Of a DNA stretch of 64,000 nucleotides, positions 51,893 through 61,843 are shown one piece after another. The stretch comes from Chrysophaeum taylorii (taxonomy: Eukaryota > Sar > Pelagophyceae > Pelagomonadales > Pelagomonadaceae): contig JAQMWT010000553.1 of assembly GCA_029834535.1 (NCBI GenBank), positions 62,001-126,000 on the forward strand, in the 5' to 3' direction. The notes under the pieces are model-generated. The model was not told the origin of the DNA, did no database searches, and was given only the letters and a program-made list of their open reading frames with translations. The number at the start of each line of letters is the position of its first letter. Position 1 is the first letter of the stretch. The translations under genes and the position numbers were made by a program.

Positions 51893-53341
51893 ATGTTCAT
51901 TGCGAGACGTCGCTTCATGGCGAGAACGAGAAATGCGGCCAATGCGGTTGACGTCGTCATCGTTGGTTCGGGCTTTGCCGGCTTGGCTGCCGCCATCGAG
52001 TCCGGCGAAAAAGCGTCGTCGGTGCTCATCCTTGAGAAGATGCGCGAGTTTGGCGGGAACTCGATCATGAACGCCGGCCAGGTCGCCGCGGTTCATACGC
52101 AGCACCAGCAAAAGGCGGGCATCGACGACTCTCCCGAGCTGATGATCGGCGACATGCTCAGGGCTGGACGCAACCTCAATCATCGGCACCTGCTCGAAAA
52201 GCTGGTCGCCGAGTCGAACGCGACGGCCGAGTGGTTAACCGAGTCGCTCGGCGTGGAGTTCCGAGAACGCTTGACGCATATGGGCGGACATTCCGTGCCG
52301 AGGACCCTGTGTACTTTGAACACGACAGGCCGCGACATCATCGACCCTATGCTCCGGAAGATCGCGGCGATGCCCAACGTCGAACTGCGCGCCGACTCGC
52401 CCGTCGATGCCCTCGTAATCTCACCGGAGGGTCGCGTCGCGGGCGTCCGTCTCGCCAGCGGTGGCATCATCCCCGCGCGGAGGGGCGTCGTCATGGCGGC
52501 CGGAGGCTTCGGCGCCGATGTCGCCTTCCGGAAGATACATCGTCCCGAATACGACGAGAACGTCATGTCGACGAATCACGCGGGCGCGACTTCCGAGACG
52601 CTGCGCTCGGTGCTAAAACTCGGCGCCAGCGCTGTTCATCTTCACGAGATCCAGCTAGGGCCGTGGACGTCTCCGGACGAAGCCGGCTTCGGCAGGGTGC
52701 CAATGTTTTGCATCGGGGCTGGTTTTCCGTACGGCGTTCTCGTCGACCCCGAGACGGGAACTCGATTCGTCAACGAAATGGGAAACCGCGACGAACGATC
52801 GCAGGCGATTTTAGGACGCGGACATCCTGCCGTCCTTGTCGCGGATGCCGTTGGCGCGCAACACAGTCTCGACAAAGACCTAGCCAGCCTCGCACCCGCG
52901 GTGCGCGCGTTCGACAATCTCGACGCGCTCGCCGACGCCTACAACATGGATATAACAATGCTTCGCGACACGATCGACGAATATAATAGGGGCGTTGCCA
53001 AGCGCGACGACAGATTTGGCAAGGCGCTCCGCGACGACGTTGCCCCCATCGCCCAGGCACCTTTTTACGCCTCGCGGGTGTGGCCAAAAGTCCACCACAG
53101 CTGCGGCGGCGTTCATATCAACACGGAAGCTCAAGTCATGCACGTTGACGGTTTTGCGATCCCGGGTCTCTACGCCGCCGGCGAATTCGTTGGGGGCATC
53201 CACGGTGCAGACCGCCTAGGGAGCTGTGCCACAACCGACTGCCTCGTCTTTGGGCGCGTCGCCGGCCGCAACGCGGCAGCCGAGAGCCTACTCAAGTTGG
53301 ACGACTGCTTCGGACGACGCTACCACGAGCACGCTGCTTGA
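51893..53341 (+). CDS. FAD-dependent oxidoreductase, fumarate-reductase/succinate-dehydrogenase flavoprotein family
   Basis: 482 residues from the first ATG. Features: Rossmann FAD motif VVIVGSGFAGLAAA at 21-34; EKMREFGGNSIMNAGQ, the second FAD contact; HMGGHSVPRT at the substrate-binding loop; VMAAGGFGAD; HHSCGGVHI and GEFVGGIHGADRLGSCATTD, the C-terminal FAD and active-site motifs of soluble fumarate reductases (OSM1/flavocytochrome c type). The soluble members reduce fumarate with FADH2 or related donors to regenerate oxidised flavin. The frame continues 5' of the ATG as a hydrophobic stretch ending LACAFRLLQS without an ATG, so an upstream exon with a targeting sequence is possible. Confidence 0.88.
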   Translation: MFIARRRFMARTRNAANAVDVVIVGSGFAGLAAAIESGEKASSVLILEKMREFGGNSIMNAGQVAAVHTQHQQKAGIDDSPELMIGDMLRAGRNLNHRHLLEKLVAESNATAEWLTESLGVEFRERLTHMGGHSVPRTLCTLNTTGRDIIDPMLRKIAAMPNVELRADSPVDALVISPEGRVAGVRLASGGIIPARRGVVMAAGGFGADVAFRKIHRPEYDENVMSTNHAGATSETLRSVLKLGASAVHLHEIQLGPWTSPDEAGFGRVPMFCIGAGFPYGVLVDPETGTRFVNEMGNRDERSQAILGRGHPAVLVADAVGAQHSLDKDLASLAPAVRAFDNLDALADAYNMDITMLRDTIDEYNRGVAKRDDRFGKALRDDVAPIAQAPFYASRVWPKVHHSCGGVHINTEAQVMHVDGFAIPGLYAAGEFVGGIHGADRLGSCATTDCLVFGRVAGRNAAAESLLKLDDCFGRRYHEHAA

Positions 53342-53480
53342 GACGAGACCAACCACCCCTATCATATGAGACGCGTTCTGTGCACGTACAACCTCACTGG
53401 CGGAAGGGGCCTCATTATTTCTTCTTCTTCTTCTTCTTCTTCTTCTTCTGAAAGTGTATTATACGTAGTTTGCCATCTCA

Positions 53481-56400
53481 TCACGCTGGCAATACCAGCG
53501 GCTTGCAGGTCGGCGCCGCCTTGGGAAGACTAGTAGTACTGAGGGACGCGAGAAGGTCGTGGAGTTTGCGTTTGTCGGCTCGAGGGCGACGGCACCCTTG
53601 GACGTCCAGATGACCCTCTGGGGTCAGCGCCCGCTCGCGCCTCCTGGCTTGGAGCTGGCCGTCGAGATACTCGCGGAGCCGGCGTCGGGCGTCGTCTTTT
53701 TCGGCCTGAACCCGCGACTTTTCGTCGACGATCTTGTAATTGCGATGCTGGGCTTCTTGGAGCTCGAAGAGGTCCCAGAGCTTGGCCTGGAGGACATCGC
53801 TCCCGGGGAGCGTGCGCGGCTTATCGTTGAGGTGCGTGATGACGCGGGTCGCGTCTGGAAACTTTTCGAGGAGAAGGTTGCTGTTGATAAACACCTGGAT
53901 GACGTCGGTGATGGATTCGTGGAGACCATGAAACAGCACAGCGTGCGCTCGTTCGCGGTTGAGCCCGTATCGAAAGACTGGCACCGTCCCGGGGCTCGGG
54001 ATCTTGGTGCCGTCGTCGGCATGCTTGAGTTTTGAGTCGCCCACGTCGAACGCGATGAGCCCGGTTTCCGTCGGGAGGTACATAACTGCCGTCTGGTTGA
54101 TGCCAAAAGGACTGTTTGAGCGGAAAAGGTGGTGCAAGTGGTCGACGGTGTCCGTCGTTTCCACGCGTACGCGCACGATTTCGCCACACGGCATTGTCTT
54201 GATGAGCACGTCGGCGGCATTAGTTCGTCGGCAGCGGTGGTACACAATAGCCGTTCTCGTCGTGAGGTCTGTATGCAAAGCCGGGAGTTTCTTGTCGTCG
54301 AATTTGGGTCGCCGCGTCCGATTCTTTTCTTCGTCGTCGGGAAGGTACTCGAAATCCTTGGGCTCGAAGCCCTCGGGAAACTCAAAGCAAAACGGGCACC
54401 CCAGGCGCCCACCGAGACAAATGTGGCACGCTTCGGCATCCTCGTCGAACCCCCCGGCAACGCCGAGCAGCGCGTCCTTGGCACCGCCGCCAGCTGGCAA
54501 TCGTCGTACGGGCGGTGCCTTGTAGGGGATGCCGTGGCGAAACGTCGGGTCGCTGGCCGTTTGGCACTCGAGCGCATAGCCGAGGACGACAGGCGACACG
54601 ACGGTCGGGTCTTGAAGAATGGAGCGCGGCGCCACCGCCGACCCCCAAAAAGCGGGATGGATGATCTCCGACCTGTCGTGCGCGGTCGCGAGCTCGCGAT
54701 ATCGATGTCGCGCGAGGCCGCGATTGAGCGGAGGCGCGTAAAATGCCCGCCATCGGTTCTTGCAACAACAAGGTTGCTGCAATAATAGCGTCTGCGCCAC
54801 ATACAACCTGAATTCGTTGCTGACGGGCTTGTGGGCTTTGATCGTCACCCTCGCCAACCCACAAAACGCCGGATGCGTGGCGTCGAAAGCGCGCGGTCGG
54901 AAAGCATGCCCCGCGAGAGCCGGATGGTACTGGTCGTGGCGCTCGCGCTGCCCGCTCACACTAGCGGCGGCGCCATCTCGCGAGAACACGTTTAAGAATC
55001 CTAGGTCTGTCAGATGGTTCGCGTGCTGGCGGCGCCGCCGTTCGGCGACCTCGGCCGCTCGGCGCCTGGCTCGAGTCTCAGCTTCGGCCTCCCTTTGCAG
55101 CCGCGCGTCGCGGCGCGTCAGCTGCAACCGCCGCTCGAGGTTCCGTCTCTGCTTTCGCGTCAACGGGCGGTCGTCCTCGTGGTGTCGTTGTTCCTCGACG
55201 ACGACGACACTCGCGTCGGCGCGATCGTCCCGGCGCCGCTCCGCGACGTCGTCCCCGTCGCCTTCGTTAAGAATGCCGAGTTGTGCTGCAACACGGTCGT
55301 AGTGGCGTCGGCGCATTTGGTGATCACAGTCACGGTACATCTCGGCCTCCATGCGCTGTTTTTGCTGGTCGCGAATTTTGCGGTTGCGGTCGCGTCTTTC
55401 CTCGAGGTTTTTCCGAAACGTCTCGCGCCGTCGGCGATGCTCCTCTTGCTCCGCGAGCAGCCGGAGCTCCTCGTCGGAGCGAAAGCGGACCTTGACGCGC
55501 TCTCGGAGCGCTTCGACTGCCGCCGCAGAATGAAGGTGCGTCTTGTACAATAACCTGAACTCGTCGAACTCGAGCCAATTGTTCTGATTGCTGTCGAACT
55601 CGATCAAGAGCTCGTCGGTAAACGTGCGGACGTGTGCGCTCTCGCGGAATCCGAGCCGCAGACACGCAAGTCGCCGCGAGGCGCTTGTTTGGGTGGGCTT
55701 GGCGGCTTGAGGCTCGTTGGGAAATCCAAGGTGGCGATGGACGGACGCAAAGCGCGACGGCCCCGCGGTCGCCATCACCCGGATGTTGGCACAGTTCTTC
55801 GTCGCGATCGTCAACGTCTGCTCCTTGGCGTCGATCGAAACTGCTGTTTCGGGATTGAAATAAACAGGTGCCGCCTCAAACAAAGCCTCCCCGATTGCGA
55901 GCTCGACGTCGATTGGCTCGGCGTACGCGCGCGACGCGAGGCGTGCCGTCGCTACGACCGCGCCCGTCGAAATCGTCGCGGCGCTGCTAGTGCCCGAGCT
56001 GCGACCTCCCCCCAAAAAAAGAAGCGGCCGCTTCTGAGAGGTACGATGGAAGTGGCTAAACAGCGCGTGCTTCCGCGAGTACGCCGAGTCCGTCTCGTCG
56101 TCGCCGGCCTGCGGCTCGATTTCGACGTCGAGGAGATTCGCAAAGTCGTGCGTAATGAGCCAGGGCTCGTAGAACTCGAGGGTCGTCGGCTCGTGGACGT
56201 GAAACTGTTGCCACAATCGCCGCACGGCCTTGGCACCCCCTGGTGCGGGGTCCTGCCCGTTCGCCGTCGCGAGCGCGAGGCCAACCGATACGTCGGGGTG
56301 TTCTGCCGCCGGCGAGCCGGGCTCGATGGCGCTCACCACGACGCGCCCGTCCGGGCCGTCCCCCCACGAGATCCCCGTGTCGGCCGTCGGGAACTCGACG

Positions 56401-56624
56401 ATGAACGAGTGCTTCAAGTCGTCGCCCGCCAAGAATCGTGCGAGCTCGCGCTTCGACACTCGCCCGCTCGCGTCGACGTCGAGCTGCATGAACTTCTCGA
56501 AGAGCTCCTCGGTGGTCACGGAGGAGGAGGAGGAGAAGACCTTCTCCGCCGCCAATTTCTCCTCGGCCGCCTTCTTCTCCTCCAGCTGGCGCCTTTTTTG
56601 GCGCCGAGAAGTAGAGACGGCCAT
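53481..56624 (-). CDS. EF-hand / PDZ / coiled-coil protein
   Basis: 1047 residues, one exon. The start is basic and charged (SRRQKRRQLEEKKAAEEK). EF-hand 1 loop is residues 49-60 (DVDASGRVSKRE). Residues about 73-153 look like a PDZ domain (GPDGRVVVSAIEPGSPAAEH, GLALATANGQ). A second EF-like loop, DSNQNNWLEFDEF, follows at about residue 345. Residues about 375-575 are a highly charged coiled coil rich in Arg and Glu. The second half is unrecognised, with CHICLGGRLGCPFC (C-x2-C-x6-C-x2-C), which could bind zinc. A cytoskeletal or flagellar scaffold responsive to calcium is a guess from this layout. It is divergent from the MORN-CAP gene. Confidence 0.7.
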   Translation of the reverse strand: MAVSTSRRQKRRQLEEKKAAEEKLAAEKVFSSSSSVTTEELFEKFMQLDVDASGRVSKRELARFLAGDDLKHSFIVEFPTADTGISWGDGPDGRVVVSAIEPGSPAAEHPDVSVGLALATANGQDPAPGGAKAVRRLWQQFHVHEPTTLEFYEPWLITHDFANLLDVEIEPQAGDDETDSAYSRKHALFSHFHRTSQKRPLLFLGGGRSSGTSSAATISTGAVVATARLASRAYAEPIDVELAIGEALFEAAPVYFNPETAVSIDAKEQTLTIATKNCANIRVMATAGPSRFASVHRHLGFPNEPQAAKPTQTSASRRLACLRLGFRESAHVRTFTDELLIEFDSNQNNWLEFDEFRLLYKTHLHSAAAVEALRERVKVRFRSDEELRLLAEQEEHRRRRETFRKNLEERRDRNRKIRDQQKQRMEAEMYRDCDHQMRRRHYDRVAAQLGILNEGDGDDVAERRRDDRADASVVVVEEQRHHEDDRPLTRKQRRNLERRLQLTRRDARLQREAEAETRARRRAAEVAERRRRQHANHLTDLGFLNVFSRDGAAASVSGQRERHDQYHPALAGHAFRPRAFDATHPAFCGLARVTIKAHKPVSNEFRLYVAQTLLLQQPCCCKNRWRAFYAPPLNRGLARHRYRELATAHDRSEIIHPAFWGSAVAPRSILQDPTVVSPVVLGYALECQTASDPTFRHGIPYKAPPVRRLPAGGGAKDALLGVAGGFDEDAEACHICLGGRLGCPFCFEFPEGFEPKDFEYLPDDEEKNRTRRPKFDDKKLPALHTDLTTRTAIVYHRCRRTNAADVLIKTMPCGEIVRVRVETTDTVDHLHHLFRSNSPFGINQTAVMYLPTETGLIAFDVGDSKLKHADDGTKIPSPGTVPVFRYGLNRERAHAVLFHGLHESITDVIQVFINSNLLLEKFPDATRVITHLNDKPRTLPGSDVLQAKLWDLFELQEAQHRNYKIVDEKSRVQAEKDDARRRLREYLDGQLQARRRERALTPEGHLDVQGCRRPRADKRKLHDLLASLSTTSLPKAAPTCKPLVLPA

Positions 56625-56659
56625 GCGATGTGTGATGACGTGGTAGGATACGGTCGGAT

Positions 56660-56735
56660 GTTGTTTGTCTTTAAATGTCGACTGCTAAGAGGGTGTGTGT
56701 GTGTGGATGTTGTTTGTCTTTACGACTACTAAGAG
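56660..56735 (-). mobile_element. Two minimal LINE 3' ends between divergent genes
   Basis: GTCTTTAAATGTCGACTGCT followed by AAGAGGGTGTG at about 56666-56700, and a decayed second copy (GTCTTTACGACTACTAAGAG) at about 56714-56735. They occupy the 228-bp gap between the starts of the EF-hand/PDZ gene and the MORN-CAP gene. Confidence 0.65.
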
Positions 56736-56852
56736 TGAGGTAGCGCAGTGTGGGTGGGGTAAGAGGGATACAAGGGATGCGTAGTTTGCCAGAGAGAAAG
56801 AGGGTAAGCGTTGCGTCCGAAAAAATCACGTTACGAGGTCTGAGGCAAAAGT

Positions 56853-58898
56853 ATGTGGCTGTCGCGCGTGCAAAGTCTGGCGCCGGCGCCCCCCGAAACG
56901 CCGGGCAATGACGACGACTTCGAGGAGGATGGGAGCTCGAACGACGACGCATACTCGCGGCTGGACAAGCACGACTCGCCGGCGGCCGTGGAGGCGACGC
57001 CGGCGAGGGCGAGCCTCGAGGTGTATTACGAGGAGGGGAAACAGGCCCCGCAGGGGAAATTGATGTTTCCCGACGGCAGCCGGTACGACGGCGGGTTCGA
57101 AAATGGAAAAATGCACGGAGCGGGGACTTTATTTTTCGCGAGCTCGGACGTCTACGAAGGCGAGTGGCGAGAGGGTAAATTCCACGGATTTGGTACGTCG
57201 TCTCCCGAGAGACGCGGGAAACCCTCGTACCGTAGGGAAGCTGACGTACGCGAACGGCGATTCGTACGACGGCGAGTGGTCCGAGGGCCGCAAGAACGGA
57301 CATGGAGTCTTCGCGGGAACGAACGACGCGCGGTACGAAGGAGACTGGGTCGACGACGCGATCTCCGGCCAGGTCGGTGCGGCCCGCGCGAATCATAATT
57401 TTGACTGACGCAGGGGACGATTCGGTACCCCGACGGCCGGACATACACGGGCGGATTCGAAAACTTCGACAAGTCGGGCCACGGCCGCTGTCAATACGCG
57501 AACGGCGCTATCTACGAGGGCGAGTGGCTTCGCAACAAACGTCACGGAAAGGTGTGTCGCGATTTCTTGTTTTTTTGTTGTGAGAAAAGCTCAATCAATC
57601 ACAGGGTCTCGTCGTGTACGCGAGCGGTGCCCAGTACGACGGCATGTGGGACGAGGGCAAGTACGAGGGAACTGGCACCTACGTTTACACGTGCGGAGAC
57701 CTATACGAGGGCGGGTTCCACGACAGCCGCAAGCACGGCATTGGAAAATACACGTGGAACGCCAATGGCCGCGGCCGAGCAGGTACCCCCGCCAAGAGTG
57801 AGCCGGCGTCGGTTCCTCCTCCGTCGGAGGCCACCAGTCCGACGGCGGCCGCGGCGACGCTCGAGCCAGCTCCCTTGGAGGCGTCGTCCAGAGGTAACTC
57901 GGAAGGGGTCGCCACCCCGACGCAACACCGCGCGCCGGCGACGCCGACGACGGCATCGCGATCAGCATCGCCACCGCCGTCGACGCCGGCGTCGGTCGCG
58001 AGCAGCGCCAAAGCTCCGTCGACGATCGACTCGGAGCGCATGCGCCTCTTCAAGAAGGCAGAACTCATACGCAACAACCGCGCCGCCCAGCTCGACGCGC
58101 AAGCGGCCAAATCAAAGGACGCGGCGCACAGGGAGCTCTTTCACCGCGCGGCCGAGGTCGTCGGCGAGGGCACCACGAAGGACATGACCAGTTTCGAGGA
58201 CAAGGTCGTCGACGAGCACAACTTTGCCCGAACCAAACCGGCCAAGTACGCTGCCGAGCGCGTGCGGCCGCTCCTGGCCAAGGCTCGCGGCCGCTCGCTC
58301 GTCATCGGCGGCAAGGAAATGCCGACCAAAGAAGGGCTCTTTGCTGTCAACGATCTCCTCGCGACGCTGGCTAACTCCCCTCCTTGCGCCGCTCTCGAGT
58401 GCGTCGTTTCCCCTTAATTGGTCGCAACGCGCCTTTCTTTGCAGGCTTAACTACGCGATCAGTCGTGCCGCGACGGAGCACGCGCGCGATTTGAGTGAGT
58501 CCGTGGCGCTTCGCGTCGAGCGCTTCACGTCGCACAGGCGAGCGCGGCGTGCTCGACGCGGTCGGCTTCGACGGGGCCAACCTCGCGACGCGAATGAAAC
58601 GTCATGGCAAGTGTTCTGCCTGCGCCGAGGCCTTTGGCACAATGCTCGAGTCGCCGGCCGACATCGTCCTCGCAATGCTCATCGACGACGGTGCGATGCC
58701 GCCTCTGTTTTGCGTAATCGTTATTTCTTCTTCTTCTTCTTCTTCTTCTTCTCAGGCAAGTACGATCGCCGCAACCGCAAGACCATCCTCAATCCAAACT
58801 TCACCACTGTCGGCTGCTCGCCGCTCACGCCGCATCCCAAGTACGACACCTGCATTGTCGTCGACTACGCTGCTGGCTTCGAGCAGCTCAAGGTGTAA
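56853..58898 (+). CDS. MORN-repeat and CAP-domain fusion protein (7 exons)
   Basis: Spliced model: exons 56853-57192, 57236-57372, 57414-57551, 57605-58398, 58445-58494, 58538-58690 and 58756-58898. The introns are 43, 41, 53, 46, 43 and 65 bp, all GT-AG, and the total is 584 codons in frame. Eight MORN repeats (for example GSRYDGGFENGKMHGAG, YEGEWREGKFHGFG, YEGEWLRNKRHGKG) fill about residues 60-245. They are followed by a Thr/Pro/Ala-rich linker and a CAP/SCP domain: VVDEHNFARTKPAKYA, EHARDL, ANLATRMKRHG, CAEAF, LIDDGKYDRRNRKTILNPNF and CIVVDYAAGF. MORN repeats bind lipid or act as scaffolds; CAP domains are usually secreted, and no signal peptide is seen. Splice sites were chosen because they restore both domains. 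Confidence 0.8.
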
Positions 58899-59207
58899 GG
58901 CCGCCCAAGCAAGACCCCACCGCTTTTCGTGCTGTTGCTTTCTGTCACATACGAGGTCATCATCATCGCCACCATCTCGGCTTTCATACATACACACACA
59001 CGCGCGCACACAGAGAGGGCGGCACGCGTCGAGCGTGAGGAATCATAAAGCTACAACAACAACAACAACAAGAACAGCGAGATCTCATCATCGGGACCCG
59101 ACGACGACCTCGAGAAGAAAACGACCTCGACAGTGTGGATAGAGCCGCAGTTTTAAATCAAAACCCACCGCGTGTTGTTGTTCGCTCGTTCCTTTGTACC
59201 TGTAAAG
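58899..59207. other. Intergenic between convergent genes
   Basis: No gene seen. It has an (AC)n-like run at about 58989-59010 and an (AAC)n run at about 59051-59070. Confidence 0.5.
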
Positions 59208-60662
59208 CTAGCAACGCGCTTCGGAGGCGACCCGAATGGCTTGGTCTCGCCAGAGCTGGGCGCAGGAGAGGTCGTAGCCGAGGCGGCGGCCGAGACCGCG
59301 GAGGAGGAGAGAGACGCGGGCGACGAGCATGTAACCCTTGGGAATTGTGAGGAGTTTGTCCTGGGTCTCGAGGGACTGGAGGAATTTATATGGCGAGCAG
59401 TCGACGATATTTCTGTCAAAACACTGCGTGGCGAAGGCGACGATAAAGTCGGGGTCCATGCGTCGCGACTTGAAGCCGAGGTCGGCCATCGCGGCGACGA
59501 TCGCGGGTCGGTCGCTCGCGGCGAGCGCGACGTAGAGCGCAGCGATGCGTCTTCGTTCAATGTCGTCGAAGGTCTTGAAGTTTCCGTAGTCGATGAGGCC
59601 GAGCGCGCCCTTGGGGTGGTTGAGGCAGAGGACGTTACCGGGCTACGATAAACAGCGTCGTCTCGCGACACAAAAACCGAAACTCACGTGGGGGTCCGCG
59701 CTGAAGTGTCCGTCCATGAAGATCATGTCGGCGTTGGCCCGCGCGACGAGGGCGAGGGCTTTTCTTCCCCTAGCGCGGAGGCGGTAGAGGGCCCACGCGC
59801 GCCAGAGCGCGGGCCTTCGGACGGCGCGCTCGTAATCGGCGCGGAGCGCGTCGCGGAGCGAGACGCCGTCGAGCCAGTCCATGACGAGGACGCGCTTCGT
59901 CGCGAGGACGGAGCGCGGCACGACGATGCGCTTTTGATTGGCGAGGTAGGCGGCGACGTGGTCCATGCGGCGCGCCTCGCGAGCGTAGTCGAACTCGCCT
60001 CGCACTCGTTCGCGGAACTCGTCGACCGCCGGCAATAGCGCCGGCTTGACGACGCGGACGACGCGGCGGATGTTGCCGAGGTCGGTCATCATGAGCCGGT
60101 CGACGCCGGGGTACATGATCTTGACGGCGACGGGCCTGCCGCCGTAGACCGCACGGTGGACCTGGCCGACCGACGCGGCCGCGTGCGGTCGCAGGTCGAA
60201 GGCCTCGAACACCGCGTCGACGGGCTGCCCGAGCTCGGCCTCGATCACGCGGCACGTCTCGCGCCACGGCCGCGGCGGCGCGTCGTCGACGAGGGTCTCG
60301 AGGCGCCGAACCCACGCCTCGGGCAGCACCTCGGGAAACGCGGTCGACACGAGCTGCCCGGCCTTGACGTACGCGCCGCCCAGGACCCCCACGAGATCCT
60401 CGATTTGCCGGCTCGTCGCCTCGTGGGTCTCGGCCATCGACCCGCGCACCGCGTAGCACGCCGCGTACTGAGCGAGGATCAACGCGATCCCCGCCTGGAA
60501 CCGCGCCGCTCGACGCGCGGGCTCAGAGGTCGCCACCACGCCGCCCACCCCCACGGCGGCGATCATCCGCGGCCGCTCGCGCGCCCACACCCACACCCGC
60601 CGAGCACCCTTGGACGGCGGCGATGTCAGGCTCCACGCCAACGGCGCCCACACAAACCACAT
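59208..60662 (-). CDS. ADCK/UbiB-family atypical kinase (ABC1K)
   Basis: Two exons, 59688-60662 and 59208-59642, with a 45-bp GT-AG intron; 469 residues. Numbered from the ATG at 60662: KAGQ at 100-103 (the family's KxGQ motif), the Ala-rich loop AAASVGQ at 161-167 in place of a P-loop, VAVK with Lys181, catalytic ADPHPGN at 322-328 split by the intron, and IDYG at 342-345 in the DFG position. Family members support coenzyme Q synthesis or lipid metabolism in mitochondria and plastids. The N-terminus has a Trp-rich hydrophobic patch and a second hydrophobic stretch at about 33-45, so organelle membrane targeting is likely but unproven. Same direction as RRP45, 46 bp apart. Confidence 0.88.
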
Positions 60663-60708
60663 CAACCCTGATGATGATGATGATGATGATGGTGATTCGG
60701 AGGATATA

Positions 60709-61581
60709 TTATTGTGCCCCGAGGCGCTTGATTCGCGCCTCCCGCCAGTGGTGGTCGGCGCGGTCTAGCTCCTGGCGCAGCCGCGCCTCGAGGTCGGCGA
60801 TGCGCGGGGCTGCCATGGCGACGCACTGGAGACAGAGGTCCGCCTCCACCGGCGCCCCGCCCATCTTCTGGAAGGCGCAGATCCGGTGGTGGGGGGTCAT
60901 GGCGACGCAGAAAATCGCAAGGGCGGCGGCGTTTTCGGCCTCGGTCGGGTCGACGACGAGTACGGGGGCCTCGAGGTCGAGGACGGCGAGGGTCGCGTTG
61001 AGCGGCACGTGGAGTAGCGGGAGGCCCTGGGGCTCGGGATCCTCGTCGAGACCGCGCGTCCGCACCGCGCCGTCTTCCAAACGCTCGACGCGACCGCGTC
61101 TGACGTGGCGGAGCGCGGCGACCGCGGCCAGGACGGCAGCATCGGCGGCGTTGCCGCGTTTCGCGAGGATGTGCACGTCGCACCGCACGCTCCAGACCCA
61201 CTCGCCAGCAACGACGCACAGCGCGTCTCGGTCGACGACGTCGCAGTCCCGCACGAGTCGGCTCACGAGCTGTTCGACCTCGACGACCCAGTGCGGTCGT
61301 GGGCCGCCGCTCCCGCCGTCGGTCGCAAGAACCGACGCCTCCACCGACACGCTCACGCGCCCCTCGAGCGGCCGCGCGGCGTCTGGGGCGACGAGCCCGC
61401 AGGTCACGCTGCACACGACGCGACTGCCGCTCTGTAGCGCCACCTCCGCCACCGAAACACCCTCGCCCCGGATCAGCCGCACTTCCACCTCGCCCGCCGT
61501 CGCGACCCCGCGCCCGTCGTGTCGCACGCCGGACGCCGCCGCGGCGCGCACATACTCGCCGTTGAACGCGACATGGCGCAT
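60709..61581 (-). CDS. RRP45: Exosome complex component RRP45 (EXOSC9-like)
   Basis: 290 residues from the ATG at 61581; the frame begins two codons earlier with GTG. RNase PH fold: RHDGRGVATAGEVEVRL near the start, VALQSGSRVVCSVTCGLV, ALCVVAGEWVWSVRCDVHIL (close to the RRP45 version of this segment), LLHVPLNATLAVLD and VDPTEAENAA. RRP45 is a non-catalytic ring subunit that pairs with RRP41 in the RNA exosome for 3'-5' RNA decay and processing. RRP42 is the alternative; the CVVAGE-VWSVR stretch favours RRP45. The C-terminal tail is short, without the long extension of animal EXOSC9. Confidence 0.85.
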   Translation of the reverse strand: MRHVAFNGEYVRAAAASGVRHDGRGVATAGEVEVRLIRGEGVSVAEVALQSGSRVVCSVTCGLVAPDAARPLEGRVSVSVEASVLATDGGSGGPRPHWVVEVEQLVSRLVRDCDVVDRDALCVVAGEWVWSVRCDVHILAKRGNAADAAVLAAVAALRHVRRGRVERLEDGAVRTRGLDEDPEPQGLPLLHVPLNATLAVLDLEAPVLVVDPTEAENAAALAIFCVAMTPHHRICAFQKMGGAPVEADLCLQCVAMAAPRIADLEARLRQELDRADHHWREARIKRLGAQ

Positions 61582-61843
61582 GTGCACGCGCGGGTTATTA
61601 TATTGTTGTTAAGTATGACGTTGATCGAGGGGGTCGTGGTTGTTGACAGAGACAACATCATCATCATCCAAGTTCGAGATCGCCGCCGCGTGGTAGAAAG
61701 AAAAGAGGGCACCCACGAGGTACTTAGCTCGAGCCCCCTCGGGCTAAATAAATAAATAAATAAATAAATCGGTCGATCGGTCGATCGATCTATCTATCTC
61801 TCTCGCGTGGAGTTCATTCGCTCGAGAAACCGAGGTCTCCGAG
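61582..61843. other. Intergenic with simple repeats
   Basis: Contains an (AAAT)n run at about 61745-61770, directly followed by (CGGT)n and (CTAT)n runs. It is upstream of RRP45 and downstream of the acetyltransferase gene. No gene seen. Confidence 0.55.
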
